This document shows, one piece after another, positions 20,395 through 30,014 of a DNA stretch of 64,000 nt (the first letter of the stretch is position 1; every line of letters begins with the position of its first letter). The notes under the pieces were generated by a model that did not search any database, was not told the DNA's origin, and saw only the letters and a list, made by a program, of their open reading frames with translations. This DNA comes from Aureimonas altamirensis. GTDB taxonomy: Bacteria; Pseudomonadota; Alphaproteobacteria; Rhizobiales; Rhizobiaceae. A program made the position numbers and the translations under genes. The stretch covers positions 387,442 through 451,441 of the forward strand of contig NZ_JAMQCO010000001.1 of the NCBI RefSeq assembly GCF_023702225.1. Direction: 5' to 3'.

Positions 20395-21933
20395 CTATTT
20401 CTTGCGCGGCAGGCCCGGCAGTCCGGGAAAGCCGCTGCCGAGGCCCGGCAATCCGCCTGGGCCACCGAGGCCGGGTGGCAGGCCGCCCGGCCCGCCGCCC
20501 GCCTGCATGGCCTTGGCCATTTCCTCGAGCTGCTTGGGGTCCATCTTGGACAGGTCCGGCATGCCGGCGCCGCCCGGCAGGCCCATCTTGGCGCCGAGGC
20601 CGCCCATGAGCTTGCCCATCATGCCGCCGCCCTTGCCCTTGCCGACGGACTTCATCATGTCCGCCATCTGCCGGTGCATCTTGAGCAGCTTGTTGATGTC
20701 GGCGGAATCGGTGCCCGAGCCGAGAGCGATGCGCTTCTTGCGGCTGTGCTTGAGAATATCGGGGTTGGCGCGCTCGGCCGCCGTCATCGAGGATATGATG
20801 GCGAGCTGGCGCTTCAGCAGCCTGTCGTCCAGCCCTGCCGCCGCAACCTGGTTCTTGATCTTGCCCATGCCGGGCATCAGGCCCATCAGCCCGCCCATGC
20901 CGCCCATCTTCTGCATCTGGCGGATCTGGTCGGACAGGTCGTTGAGGTCGAACTTGCCCGACCGCATCTTCCTGGCCATCGCCGCGGCCTTTTCCGCGTC
21001 GATGTTCTCGGCCGCCTTCTCGACCAGGGAGACGATGTCTCCCATGCCGAGGATGCGGTCCGCGATACGCCCGGGGTGGAACTCCTCCAGCGCATCCATC
21101 TTTTCGCCGACGCCGATCAGCTTGATGGGCTTGCCGGTGACCGCACGCATCGAAAGCGCGGCGCCGCCGCGCCCGTCGCCGTCCACGCGCGTCAGGACGA
21201 TGCCGGATATGCCGACCCGCTCGTCGAAGGAGCGGGCAAGGTTCACGGCATCCTGACCGGTGAGGGAATCGGCGACGAGAAGGATTTCGTGCGGGTTCGA
21301 GCGAGCCTTGATCTCGGCCATCTCGACCATCAGCGGCTCGTCGATATGGGTGCGGCCGGCGGTATCCAGGATCAGGACGTCATAGCCGCCGAGGCGCGCC
21401 GCCTGCGTGGCGCGCGACGCGATCTCGACCGGGCCCTGGCCCGCGATGATCGGCAGGGTGGCGACGCCCGTCTGCTCGCCGAGGATACGTAGCTGCTCCT
21501 GTGCCGCGGGCCGCCGCGTATCGAGCGAGGCCATCAGCACCTTCTTGCGCTGGCGCTCGGTCAGCCGCTTGGCGATCTTGCCCGTCGTGGTCGTCTTGCC
21601 CGAGCCCTGAAGGCCGACCATCATGATCGTCACCGGCGCGGGGGCGTTCAGGTCGATGGAGACCTGCTCCGAGCCCAGCATGGCCACAAGCTCGTCATGG
21701 ACGATCTTGACCACCATCTGCCCAGGCTTGATCGACTTGACGATCTCGGCTCCAACGGCCTTCTCGCGCACCTTGTCGGTGAAGTCGCGCACCACCTCCA
21801 GGGCGACGTCCGCTTCCAGCAAGGCACGGCGCACCTCGCGCAGCGCTGCCGACACGTCTTTGTCGGACAGGGCGCCGCGGCCGGTAAGGCCGTTCAGGAT
21901 GGACCCGAGCCGGTCCTGAAGGGATTCGAACAT
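20395..21933 (-). CDS. ffh: signal recognition particle GTPase Ffh
   Basis: A 512-residue SRP54 homologue that targets inner-membrane proteins to FtsY. After the N helical bundle, the GTPase motifs are GLQGSGKTTTTGKIA, DTRRPAAQEQL, DTAGR and TRVDGDGRGG. The Met-rich M domain (KMGGMGGLMGLMPGMGKIK) binds signal peptides and SRP RNA. It ends with about 45 residues rich in Gly, Pro and Leu. The start at MFESLQDRLGSILNGL is the family start. Its receptor gene ftsY lies about 3.6 kb away on the other strand. Confidence 0.98.
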   Translation of the reverse strand: MFESLQDRLGSILNGLTGRGALSDKDVSAALREVRRALLEADVALEVVRDFTDKVREKAVGAEIVKSIKPGQMVVKIVHDELVAMLGSEQVSIDLNAPAPVTIMMVGLQGSGKTTTTGKIAKRLTERQRKKVLMASLDTRRPAAQEQLRILGEQTGVATLPIIAGQGPVEIASRATQAARLGGYDVLILDTAGRTHIDEPLMVEMAEIKARSNPHEILLVADSLTGQDAVNLARSFDERVGISGIVLTRVDGDGRGGAALSMRAVTGKPIKLIGVGEKMDALEEFHPGRIADRILGMGDIVSLVEKAAENIDAEKAAAMARKMRSGKFDLNDLSDQIRQMQKMGGMGGLMGLMPGMGKIKNQVAAAGLDDRLLKRQLAIISSMTAAERANPDILKHSRKKRIALGSGTDSADINKLLKMHRQMADMMKSVGKGKGGGMMGKLMGGLGAKMGLPGGAGMPDLSKMDPKQLEEMAKAMQAGGGPGGLPPGLGGPGGLPGLGSGFPGLPGLPRKK

Positions 21934-22176
21934 CGCTTTCCTTTCCATTCGTCTCGTACGGCACCGCGCCGAACGCCAGAATGGGGATGGACGGCGGCCT
22001 CTCCAACCGGTAGCAACCAAAACGAAACGCATCCGCGGGCGAAACTCGCTGGCGGATGGTGACCTCCACGTGGCTTCCGCAAGGAAGGGGCGTGGTCGGT
22101 TGCTCGCGGACGGAACTGTCGCGGATCGCGCCGCTTTAAGCCTTTCTCCGCCGTCCTGTCAACCTTGGAGCCTGCA

Positions 22177-22209
22177 ATGACCGACCGTACCGATGGCAAG
22201 CCGCGATGA
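22177..22209 (+). CDS. possible 10-codon leader ORF coupled to the EEP gene
   Basis: ATG at 22177 is preceded by a good ribosome-binding site (TTGGAG, spacing about 8) and encodes [10 protein letters not shown]. Its stop overlaps the ATG of the next gene as ATGA. The next gene has no ribosome-binding site of its own, so it may be translated by reinitiation after this mini-ORF. Read from sequence only; no family. Confidence 0.35.
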   Translation: MTDRTDGKPR

Positions 22210-23294
22210 GCTGGGGCATCATACTGGCCTGCCTGACGCTTGTGCTCATCGTCGCCACCGCCCTGTCCTTCCTGCGGGTGGCGCACGGCTTCGTCCGCGT
22301 CTTTTCGTTTCCCCGCCTGCAGATACTGCTGGCGACGCTGGTGCTTCTGGCCTTTTCCATCATGATGCCCGCCGATGGCTGGATCAGCCCGGTCGCCTCC
22401 GCATGCCTTGTCGCGGTCGCCATCGCGCAGATCGTGCCCGTCATGCAGTTCACGCCGCTGAAGAAGCCGCAGTCGCAGACGTTCGACGGGCCTGACGACG
22501 ACCCGTCCGTCGTTTCGATCCTGTCGTTCAACGTCAAGCAGTCGAACCGGCACTACGACAAGGCGCTGGCCGTCGCCCGCGCAGCCGATGCCGACATCGC
22601 CCTCTTCATGGAGGTGGATTCCGGCTGGGCGAAGGGGCTGGAGCCGCTCGCGGACCGATACGAGCATCGGGTTTCGCACCCGCTCGACAACAGCTACGGC
22701 ATGATCCTCTATTCGCGCCTGCCGCTTGGCGATGTCGCGGTGCGCGAGCTGGTGATGGACGACATCCCGTCCATCACCGCCACGGTGAGCTTGCGCAACG
22801 AGGACCGCTTCCGCCTGTACTGCGTCCATCCGGAGCCGCCGGTTCCGGTCGTGGATTCCTATGGACGCGACGCCGAACTGGTGACGGTGGCAGGGCTGGT
22901 CCGCAAGGAGACCCTGCCCTGCATCGTCACGGGCGATCTCAACGACGTCGCCTGGTCGCATACGACGCGCCTGTTCCAGCGCATTTCCAGGTTGCTGGAC
23001 CCGCGCGTCGGGCGCGGCTTCTACTCCACCTTCGATGCCCGATTCTTCTTCATCCGCTGGCCGTTGGACCATCTGTTCCACGATGCCCGCTTCCGGCTGG
23101 CGGGGATCAAACGGCTGGACCGGGCCGGCTCCGACCATTTCCCCATCCTGTTCCGCCTGGCGCTGGGCAAGGTCGATGCCGCCGACGAGAAACCCGAACA
23201 GATGGATGAGGAGGACCGGCAGGAGGCGCGCGAGCTGCGGCGCGAAGGCGTGAAACTCGAGCGCGACCCGGTCGGCACCGACTGGGAGGGCTGA
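22206..23294 (+). CDS. membrane-anchored endonuclease/exonuclease/phosphatase family protein
   Basis: A 362-residue protein with about three N-terminal membrane helices (residues 1-85) and an EEP domain outside them. The domain shows [21 protein letters not shown] (catalytic Glu), [16 protein letters not shown] (Asp/Asn pair) and the terminal GSDHFPI (Asp-His). This layout is seen in proteins annotated as EEP family of unknown substrate, which may act on nucleic acids, phosphoinositides or other phosphodiesters. The C-terminus is a charged tail. Divergent from ffh, about 45 bases before dapF. Confidence 0.82.
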   Translation: MSWGIILACLTLVLIVATALSFLRVAHGFVRVFSFPRLQILLATLVLLAFSIMMPADGWISPVASACLVAVAIAQIVPVMQFTPLKKPQSQTFDGPDDDPSVVSILSFNVKQSNRHYDKALAVARAADADIALFMEVDSGWAKGLEPLADRYEHRVSHPLDNSYGMILYSRLPLGDVAVRELVMDDIPSITATVSLRNEDRFRLYCVHPEPPVPVVDSYGRDAELVTVAGLVRKETLPCIVTGDLNDVAWSHTTRLFQRISRLLDPRVGRGFYSTFDARFFFIRWPLDHLFHDARFRLAGIKRLDRAGSDHFPILFRLALGKVDAADEKPEQMDEEDRQEARELRREGVKLERDPVGTDWEG

Positions 23295-23340
23295 GCCGCG
23301 GCGACTGGCAATCCATCCAGAAAGACGGCATATAGCGGCC

Positions 23341-24225
23341 ATGGCACTCGACGTCCCCTTTTCCCGCATGAACGGGCTCGGCAACGAAATTCTCGTCGCC
23401 GACCTGCGCGGGCGTCCGGACCGCATCACGCCGGCGGCGGCGGTGGCGCTGGCGGGCAAGGCCGATACGCATTTCGACCAGATCATGGCGATCCACGACC
23501 CGAGGACGTCCGGCACCGATGCCGACATCATCATCCTCAACGCCGACGGCAGCGAGGCCGGAGCCTGCGGCAACGGCACGCGCTGCGTGGTCCTCTATCT
23601 CGGGCGGGGCACGGGCACGCAGGAATACCTTCTGCAGACGCGGCGCGGCATCCTGGAGGCGCGGGCCCTGCCCGGCGGCCTGATCAGCGTCGACATGGGA
23701 GTGCCGCTGTTCGACTGGCAGGACATTCCGCTGGCGCATGCCATCGACGACACGAATGCCGCGCCGGTGGAAAGCGGGCCGGACGGCGCGCCGGTCCTGT
23801 CCCGGCCCGCGCTGGCCTCCATGGGCAACCCGCATGCGGTCTTCTTCATCGATCGCGGCGTCCAGTCCGTGGACCTTGCCAGGTTTGGCGCCGAGATCGA
23901 ACATCACCCGCTGTTTCCCGACCGCGTCAATGTCAGCATCGCCGAGGTGACGGGGCCGACGGCGCTGACGATGCGCACCTTCGAGCGCGGCGTCGGGCTG
24001 ACGCAGGCCTGTGGCTCCGCCGCCTGCGCGGCGGCCGTGCTGGCGGCGCGCACCGGCCGTGCCGGCCGTCGCCTGACGGTGACCGTGCCCGGCGGCGACC
24101 TGATCGTCGAATGGCGCGACGATGGCCATGTTATGATGACCGGGCCCGCTGAACTGGAATGGGACGGCTGGCTCGACCCCGTCACGGGCGATCACCGCCG
24201 CGCCCCGCAGGAGAGCGCAGACTGA
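23341..24225 (+). CDS. dapF: diaminopimelate epimerase
   Basis: A 294-residue enzyme converting LL- to meso-diaminopimelate for lysine and peptidoglycan. The two catalytic cysteines are in [12 protein letters not shown] and [14 protein letters not shown]. Start [19 protein letters not shown] is typical. Its stop overlaps the mtaB start (TGATG), a gene order common in Hyphomicrobiales. Confidence 0.98.
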   Translation: MALDVPFSRMNGLGNEILVADLRGRPDRITPAAAVALAGKADTHFDQIMAIHDPRTSGTDADIIILNADGSEAGACGNGTRCVVLYLGRGTGTQEYLLQTRRGILEARALPGGLISVDMGVPLFDWQDIPLAHAIDDTNAAPVESGPDGAPVLSRPALASMGNPHAVFFIDRGVQSVDLARFGAEIEHHPLFPDRVNVSIAEVTGPTALTMRTFERGVGLTQACGSAACAAAVLAARTGRAGRRLTVTVPGGDLIVEWRDDGHVMMTGPAELEWDGWLDPVTGDHRRAPQESAD

Positions 24226-25523
24226 TGCCCGGCAAGCCCGCGATCGACGTGATATCCTTCGGCTGCCGCCTCAACACCTACGAGGCGGAGATCATGAAGC
24301 GCGAGGCCGAGGCCGCGGGCCTCGGCGCCGCCGACGCGGCCCCCGCCATCATCATCAACACCTGCGCCGTCACCGGCGAGGCGGTGCGCCAGGCCCGTCA
24401 GGCGGTACGCCGCGCCCGCCGCGACAGCCCTGCCGCACGCATCATCGTCACCGGCTGCGCGGCGCAGACCGAAGGCGAAACATTCGCCCGGATGGACGAG
24501 GTGGACGCCGTCATCGGCAATGACGACAAGTTGAAGGCCGACAGCTATCGAAGCCTGCCCGATTTCGGCGTTTCCGCCGAAGAAAAGGTGCGCGTCAACG
24601 ACATCATGAGCGTGCGCGAGACGGCCGGCCACATGGTGGACGCCATCGAGGGCCGCGCCCGCGCCATCGTGCAGGTGCAGAACGGCTGCGACCACCGCTG
24701 CACCTTCTGCATCATCCCCTTCGGACGCGGCAACTCCCGCTCGGTGCCCATGGGGGCCGCCGTGGCGCAGGTACGCCGCCTGGTGGATTCCGGTTACCGG
24801 GAGGTGGTGCTGTCCGGCGTCGACATGACGAGCTGGGGCGCGGACCTGCCGGGCGCGCCGCGCCTTGGGGCGCTGGTGCAGGCCATCCTTCGGCATGTGC
24901 CCGACCTGCCCCGGCTGCGCCTGTCTTCCATCGACTCCATCGAGGCCGATCCGGCCCTGATGGACGCCATCGGCACGGAAACGCGGCTGATGCCGCATCT
25001 GCATCTGTCGCTGCAGGCCGGCGACAACATGATCCTGAAGCGCATGAAACGGCGTCACAGCCGCGAGGACGCCATCGCCTTCTGTGCCGAAATGCGCTCC
25101 CGCCGACCCGATATCGTCTATGGCGCCGACATCATCGCAGGCTTTCCGACGGAAACGGACGCGATGTTCGAGAATTCGCTGCGGCTCGTGGAAGAGTGCG
25201 GGCTGACGCATCTTCACGTCTTTCCCTTTTCGCCGCGCAAGGGCACGCCCGCCGCGCGCATGCCGCAGCTGCCCAAGGCCATCGGCAAGGAGCGCGCCGC
25301 ACGCCTGCGCGCACGCGGCGAGGCCGCGCATGCGGCGCATCTGGCGCGGCTGGTTGGCACGCGCCAGAAAATCCTGGTGGAACGCGAAGGCCTCGGCCGC
25401 GCCGAAGACTTTACCCTTGCCGACATCGCGGTCGGCGCCCCCGGCGAAATCGTCGAGGCCGAGATCACCGGCCAGAACGGCGAACGCCTGGTCGCGCGGC
25501 CACTGATGGCCGCCGCCGCCTGA
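24225..25523 (+). CDS. mtaB: tRNA t6A37 methylthiotransferase MtaB
   Basis: A 432-residue radical-SAM methylthiotransferase that adds a methylthio group to t6A37. The N-terminal UPF0004 domain has cysteines in SFGCRLNTYEAE, INTCAVTGEAVRQ and VTGCAAQTEG; the SAM cluster motif is NGCDHRCTFCIIPFGRG; a TRAM-like end follows. I used the ATG at 24225, which gives the conserved start; the frame extends upstream within dapF. MiaB is excluded by the GCRLN form and the length. Confidence 0.95.
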   Translation: MPGKPAIDVISFGCRLNTYEAEIMKREAEAAGLGAADAAPAIIINTCAVTGEAVRQARQAVRRARRDSPAARIIVTGCAAQTEGETFARMDEVDAVIGNDDKLKADSYRSLPDFGVSAEEKVRVNDIMSVRETAGHMVDAIEGRARAIVQVQNGCDHRCTFCIIPFGRGNSRSVPMGAAVAQVRRLVDSGYREVVLSGVDMTSWGADLPGAPRLGALVQAILRHVPDLPRLRLSSIDSIEADPALMDAIGTETRLMPHLHLSLQAGDNMILKRMKRRHSREDAIAFCAEMRSRRPDIVYGADIIAGFPTETDAMFENSLRLVEECGLTHLHVFPFSPRKGTPAARMPQLPKAIGKERAARLRARGEAAHAAHLARLVGTRQKILVEREGLGRAEDFTLADIAVGAPGEIVEAEITGQNGERLVARPLMAAAA

Positions 25524-25544
25524 TCCTATCGAACTGGAGACTTC

Positions 25545-26999
25545 ATGGCAGAGCAGAAAGGCTTCTTTCGCCGCATCTTCACCTTCGGCCAGGACGACTC
25601 CGCCAAGCCGGCGGAGATCGCACCGGCCGAGACGGTGCCGGCGGAAGTTGCGCCGAGCGATGCCGCGCCCGCCGAGCCCATCGAAGCCGAGGCGCCTGCC
25701 GTGGCCGATGACGACGATTTCGCATTCCTGGAGGAGCCGGGCGTACCCGACGCCGAGCCGGAATCCGACTTCGGCTGGCTCAGGCAGGACGCGCCCGACG
25801 CCGAAGCCGTGGAAGAGGCCGAGGCGACCCTGATCGAAGAGGATGGCGGCCTGCCCGCGCCGGAGCCTGTGGTGGAAGCCGCTCCAGAGAGCGTCTCCGT
25901 CGAGGAGATGGAGCTGCTGCCCGAAGAGGAAGAGGCCGACGGCTCCTTCGCCTGGCTGGACGAGCCGGTCGAGCCGGAGGACGAGGCGGAGCTGGATGGT
26001 GGCGAACCCGACCAGCCCGGCTGGCGCGTCGTCGAGGCCAAGCAGGCCGCGGCCGGTGCGGCGCTGGCGGCGGAACCGGCGCGAAGCTGGTTCCAACGGC
26101 TTGCCGATGGTCTTTCGCGTTCCTCCGGACAATTGTCGGGGCAGATCACCTCGCTTTTCACCAAGCGGCGCCTCGATGAGGATACGCTCCAGGACTTCGA
26201 GGACGTGCTGATCCAGGCCGACCTCGGCGTCGAGACCGCCACCCGAATCACCGGACGCCTGTCCGATGGGCGCTACGGCAGGGAGATCACGGGCGAGGCG
26301 GTACGCGCCATACTTGCGGAGGAGGTCGAGCGTTCGCTTGCGCCGGTCGCACGGCCGCTGGAGCTCGATCTTTCGGTCAAGCCGCATGTGATCCTGGTTG
26401 TCGGCGTCAACGGCACCGGCAAGACGACCACGATCGGCAAGCTGGCCGCCAAGCTGACGCGGGGCGGGCTGAAGGTTACGCTGGCGGCGGGCGACACGTT
26501 CCGCGCCGCCGCCGTGGAACAATTGAAGATCTGGGGCGAGCGCACCGGCTCGGCCGTCATCGCGCGGGATATCGGGGCGGATGCCGCTGGACTGGCTTTC
26601 GAGGCCTATGACGAGGCATTGCGCAACGGCTCGGACGTGCTCATCATCGATACCGCCGGCCGGCTGCAGAACCGCACCGAACTGATGGCTGAGCTGGAGA
26701 AGATCGTGCGCGTGCTGCGCAAGCGCGCGCCCGATGCGCCGCATACCGTGCTGCAGACGCTGGATGCCACGACGGGGCAGAACGCCATGAACCAAGTGGA
26801 GATCTTCCGCAATGTGGCCGGGGTTAACGGGCTGGTCATGACCAAGCTGGACGGCACGGCACGGGGCGGCATCCTGGTGGCCATCGCGACGCGCCATGCC
26901 TTGCCGGTGTATTTCATCGGCGTCGGCGAAGGCATAGACGATCTGGAACCGTTCAAGGCGCGCGATTTCGCCGAAGCGATCGCCGGCCGGGCGGCCTGA
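25545..26999 (+). CDS. ftsY: signal recognition particle receptor FtsY
   Basis: A 484-residue membrane-associated GTPase that docks SRP to SecYEG. Residues 1-15 form an amphipathic, aromatic start ([15 protein letters not shown]), residues 16-180 an acidic Pro/Glu/Ala linker, and the NG domain begins at [10 protein letters not shown] (181). G motifs: [15 protein letters not shown] (287-301), [16 protein letters not shown] and [10 protein letters not shown]. Within the linker DFAFL (58-62), DFGWL (75-79) and SFAWL (134-138) repeat the same aromatic pattern. Start has GGAG nine bases upstream. Confidence 0.98.
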   Translation: MAEQKGFFRRIFTFGQDDSAKPAEIAPAETVPAEVAPSDAAPAEPIEAEAPAVADDDDFAFLEEPGVPDAEPESDFGWLRQDAPDAEAVEEAEATLIEEDGGLPAPEPVVEAAPESVSVEEMELLPEEEEADGSFAWLDEPVEPEDEAELDGGEPDQPGWRVVEAKQAAAGAALAAEPARSWFQRLADGLSRSSGQLSGQITSLFTKRRLDEDTLQDFEDVLIQADLGVETATRITGRLSDGRYGREITGEAVRAILAEEVERSLAPVARPLELDLSVKPHVILVVGVNGTGKTTTIGKLAAKLTRGGLKVTLAAGDTFRAAAVEQLKIWGERTGSAVIARDIGADAAGLAFEAYDEALRNGSDVLIIDTAGRLQNRTELMAELEKIVRVLRKRAPDAPHTVLQTLDATTGQNAMNQVEIFRNVAGVNGLVMTKLDGTARGGILVAIATRHALPVYFIGVGEGIDDLEPFKARDFAEAIAGRAA

Positions 27000-27018
27000 G
27001 GCATTGAAGGAGCACGAG

Positions 27019-27672
27019 ATGTCCGAACGCATCGTCGAGGAAGCCCCCAACAGGCCGGGCCGCAAGGAGATGAACCCGATCGTCAAGTTCGCCCTCGAAC
27101 TTGGGCCGCTCGTGGTCTTCTTCTTTGCCAACAACCGGGGCGAGGCCATCGCCGAGGCGGTTCCCGCGCTGGGGGCGCTCGGCGGGCCGCTCTTCGTGGC
27201 GACGGCGCTTTTCATGCTGGCGACGGTGGTTTCGCTGACCGTCTCCTGGGCGATGATCCGGACCTTGCCCGTGATGCCGATCGTATCGGGCATCGTCGTC
27301 GTCGTGTTCGGCACGCTGACGCTGTGGCTTCAGGACGAGGTCTTCATCAAGATGAAGCCGACCATCGTCAACGGCCTGTTCGCCGCCGTCCTGCTGGGCG
27401 GACTGGCCGTCGGCAAGCCGCTGCTGGGCTACGTCTTCGACCAGGCCTTCAAGCTCGACGACGAGGGCTGGCGCAAGCTGACGCTGCGCTGGGGCCTGTT
27501 CTTCGTCTTCCTTGCCGTGCTCAACGAAGTGGTGTGGCGCCTCTTCTCCACCGACTTCTGGGTGGCATTCAAGGTCTGGGGCACGATGCCCATCACCATC
27601 GCCTTCATGCTGGCTCAGTTCCCGCTGTTGAAGCGCCATGCCACCGAGCCGCTGTTCGACGCAAAGAAGTAG
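27019..27672 (+). CDS. yciB: YciB/IspZ family inner-membrane protein (septation protein A)
   Basis: A 217-residue protein with five or six membrane helices. [20 protein letters not shown] and [24 protein letters not shown] are the family signatures. In gamma-proteobacteria the protein helps envelope synthesis and division. The ATG at 27019 has AAGGAG at proper spacing; the upstream in-frame ATG does not. Nineteen bases after ftsY, so probably one operon. Confidence 0.95.
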   Translation: MSERIVEEAPNRPGRKEMNPIVKFALELGPLVVFFFANNRGEAIAEAVPALGALGGPLFVATALFMLATVVSLTVSWAMIRTLPVMPIVSGIVVVVFGTLTLWLQDEVFIKMKPTIVNGLFAAVLLGGLAVGKPLLGYVFDQAFKLDDEGWRKLTLRWGLFFVFLAVLNEVVWRLFSTDFWVAFKVWGTMPITIAFMLAQFPLLKRHATEPLFDAKK

Positions 27673-27735
27673 CGCGTTGCAAATCGCCTCGAGGCTCCCA
27701 CCTTTCCCCTCGAAGGTATTCAAGGAGCGCTGAGC

Positions 27736-28536
27736 ATGATCGACGCACAAAAACTTCTCGACCAGTTTCTCGGCACGGGGCGCGGTGCGCCAAGGCCGGG
27801 AATGGGCCAGGGCGGCATGCAGACGGGCCAGGGAGGGCTCGGCGCCGGCCTGCCGGGCGGGCTCGGAGACCTCGTGGGCAGCGTCCTCGGCGGCAGCCGT
27901 GGCAGTGGGCGCGGCGGCGGAATGGGCGGTGGCATGGGCGGCGCGCTCGGCCCGGTGATTGCCGGTGGCCTCGCCTCCTATCTCCTGCGCGGGAAGAACG
28001 CCAGGAAGCTCGGCGGCTCTGCCCTGCGGCTCGGCGGCCTCGCTCTTGTTGCCGGGCTCGGCTACAAGGCCTGGCAGAACTACCAGGCGCAACAGGCCGG
28101 CAATTCGGCCAGCCGCATCGCACCCGGCGAGATCCCGGACGCGTCGGATACCGCGTTCATCCCGCCGCCGGGCGAAGAGCAGGAACATGCCCGCCTGCTT
28201 CTGTCGGCCATGATCGCCGCCGCGAAGGCGGACGGCAGCATCGACAGCGCGGAAGAGGAAGCCATCTTCGGCAAGATGGACGGGCTCGAACTCGATGCCG
28301 AGGAAAAATCGCTGGTGATGGACGAGTTGCGTCGCCCGATGCCGGTGGAGGATCTGGCCGCGCAGGCCCGCACGCCCGAGGCCGGGGTCGAGGTCTATCT
28401 CGCATCGCTGATGGCCATCGATGCGGATACGCCGGCAGAACGCGATTATCTGCAGAAGCTGGCGTCCGCGCTGCGCCTGCCGCCGGACCTCGTCGCCGAG
28501 ATTCACGACGCCCACGAAAACGCCCTGCAGGCCTGA
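27736..28536 (+). CDS. DUF533 (YebE-like) protein with TerB-like domain
   Basis: A 266-residue protein. Residues 1-75 are a Gly-rich low-complexity stretch (GQGGMQTGQGGLGAGLPGG), then one membrane helix near LRLGGLALVAGLGYKAWQ, then an all-helical TerB-like domain with MIAAAKADGSIDSAEEEAIF and the final ALRLPPDLVAEIHDAH. YebE-type proteins are inner-membrane proteins of unknown role. AAGGAG precedes the ATG. Same strand as the ftsY-yciB unit. Confidence 0.88.
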   Translation: MIDAQKLLDQFLGTGRGAPRPGMGQGGMQTGQGGLGAGLPGGLGDLVGSVLGGSRGSGRGGGMGGGMGGALGPVIAGGLASYLLRGKNARKLGGSALRLGGLALVAGLGYKAWQNYQAQQAGNSASRIAPGEIPDASDTAFIPPPGEEQEHARLLLSAMIAAAKADGSIDSAEEEAIFGKMDGLELDAEEKSLVMDELRRPMPVEDLAAQARTPEAGVEVYLASLMAIDADTPAERDYLQKLASALRLPPDLVAEIHDAHENALQA

Positions 28537-28583
28537 CACGGCGCCATTGACCACGCGCCCGCGACTCCCTTACTGAGGGCGTG

Positions 28584-28597
28584 CGCGGGGCCCCGCG
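28584..28597 (+). other. 14-bp perfect GC palindrome before the MFS gene
   Basis: CGCGGGGCCCCGCG lies immediately 5' of the GGAGGAG ribosome-binding site of the MFS gene. It may fold in the mRNA or bind a protein; the sequence alone does not say which. Confidence 0.3.
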
Positions 28598-28612
28598 TGG
28601 AGGAGCGTCGAC

Positions 28613-29830
28613 ATGCGGACAGGTTCCCGTCTCGGATATGCAAGGCCGGCCATCGTGCTGGCCTGCGGCGCGGCGATCGTCACCATATCCATGGGCCTGC
28701 GCCAATCCTTCGGCCTCTACATGCGCCCGATCGAGCTGGAACTCGGCGTCAGCCGCGAGGCCTTCGGCCTCGCCATAGCCGTCCAGACACTGATTCTCGG
28801 GCTGGCTCAGCCCTTCGTCGGCGCGCTGGCGGACAAACACGGTTCGGGCCGTGTCGCCGCCGCGGGCGGACTTCTCTATGCCTTTGCGCTGGCGCTGGCC
28901 GGCATGGCAGGCAGCGCGCTCGGCATCAATCTATCGCTCGGCCTTCTGGCCGGAATCGCCATGACGGGAATCACCTTCGTCGTCGTGCTGGGCGCGGTCG
29001 GCCGCGCCGTCCCGCCCGAGAGGCGCGGCACGGCGATCGGCATCGCCACGGCCGGCGGCTCGTTCGGGCAGTTCATGGTGGTGCCGCTGACGCAAGGCCT
29101 GATCAGCAGTTTCGGCTGGCGGGAAACGATGCTGCTCGGCGCGGTGCTGGCGCTCGCCATCGTCGTTCTGGCACGCGGCATAGCCGGCCTTCCGGCCGGT
29201 GGCCCGGCCAGCGCCGTCCGGCAGCAGAGCCTGGGGGAAGCCCTGCGCGAGGCATCCCGCCACCCCGGTTACTGGCTTCTGAATTTCGGTTTCTTCGTCT
29301 GCGGCTTCCATGTCGCCTTCATCTCCACCCACCTGCCCGCCTTCCTGTCCGACCAGGGGCTGGATCCTGCGGTGGGGGCGCGGGCGCTGGCGCTCATCGG
29401 CCTGTTCAACATTGTCGGCTCCTACGTCTTCGGCCTCAGTGCCGACAGGTTGCGCAAGAAATATGTGCTGTCGGCCCTGTATTTCGCCCGGTCGGCGGTC
29501 ATCGTCGTTTTCCTGGCCGTGCCCTTCACGCCGCTCAGCGCGACGCTCTTCGCCTGCGCCATCGGCTTCCTGTGGCTCGGCACGGTACCTCTGACCAGCG
29601 GGCTCGTCAGCCAGATCTTCGGCGTGCGGTACCTCGCCACGCTGTTCGGCATCGTCTTCATGAGCCATCAGGTGGGAGGCTTCTTCGGCGCCTGGCTGGC
29701 CGGCCGCTTCTTCGAGGATAGCGGCAGCTACGACCTTGCCTGGCAGGTGTCCGTCGCGCTCGGCCTCCTGGCCGGCCTCGTCAACCTGCCCATCCGGGAC
29801 AGGCCGATCCTTCGGCCGCAGGCGGCATGA
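28613..29830 (+). CDS. MFS transporter
   Basis: A 405-residue, 12-helix major facilitator. The loop-2 motif GALADKHGSGRVAAAGG (GxLaDrxGxRxv form) and the central cytoplasmic loop near residue 200 are visible. The start LACGAAIVTISMGLRQSFGLYM resembles the oxalate/monocarboxylate type, so an organic anion substrate is possible but unproven. GAGGAG precedes the ATG. Its stop overlaps the start of a 43-residue membrane protein. Confidence 0.9.
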   Translation: MRTGSRLGYARPAIVLACGAAIVTISMGLRQSFGLYMRPIELELGVSREAFGLAIAVQTLILGLAQPFVGALADKHGSGRVAAAGGLLYAFALALAGMAGSALGINLSLGLLAGIAMTGITFVVVLGAVGRAVPPERRGTAIGIATAGGSFGQFMVVPLTQGLISSFGWRETMLLGAVLALAIVVLARGIAGLPAGGPASAVRQQSLGEALREASRHPGYWLLNFGFFVCGFHVAFISTHLPAFLSDQGLDPAVGARALALIGLFNIVGSYVFGLSADRLRKKYVLSALYFARSAVIVVFLAVPFTPLSATLFACAIGFLWLGTVPLTSGLVSQIFGVRYLATLFGIVFMSHQVGGFFGAWLAGRFFEDSGSYDLAWQVSVALGLLAGLVNLPIRDRPILRPQAA

Positions 29831-29958
29831 GCGGCGCGCTTGCCCTCAGGGCCGCGACGGCGGCCGGCATCTTCGCCGTGCTGGCGGGCGGGCTGTGGCT
29901 CTGGGAGGCGCATGGCCTCGCAATCTGGACCGGCGCGGCCTTCACCTTTTGTCTGTAG
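29827..29958 (+). CDS. 43-residue single-helix membrane protein overlapping the MFS gene
   Basis: Encodes MSGALALRAATAAGIFAVLA, then GGLWLWEAHGLAIWTGAAF and FCL. One hydrophobic helix, no charged domain. ATGA overlap with the MFS stop implies translational coupling. Small proteins of this form (a helix, then WxxHGxAxW and a terminal FC) occur in alphaproteobacteria as hypothetical proteins. A role as a transporter accessory peptide is inference. Confidence 0.6.
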   Translation: MSGALALRAATAAGIFAVLAGGLWLWEAHGLAIWTGAAFTFCL

Positions 29959-30014
29959 ACCTTACCTGAACCGTCATGGGTCGATACCCCGACACGACGG
30001 AACTGGAACGTGCC

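Noticed and set aside
24192-27314. A 1040-codon open frame on the minus strand opposite mtaB and ftsY
   Set aside because: It mirrors two certain genes, has low-complexity His/Arg/Gly-rich composition typical of antisense frames in high-GC DNA, and shows no domain.
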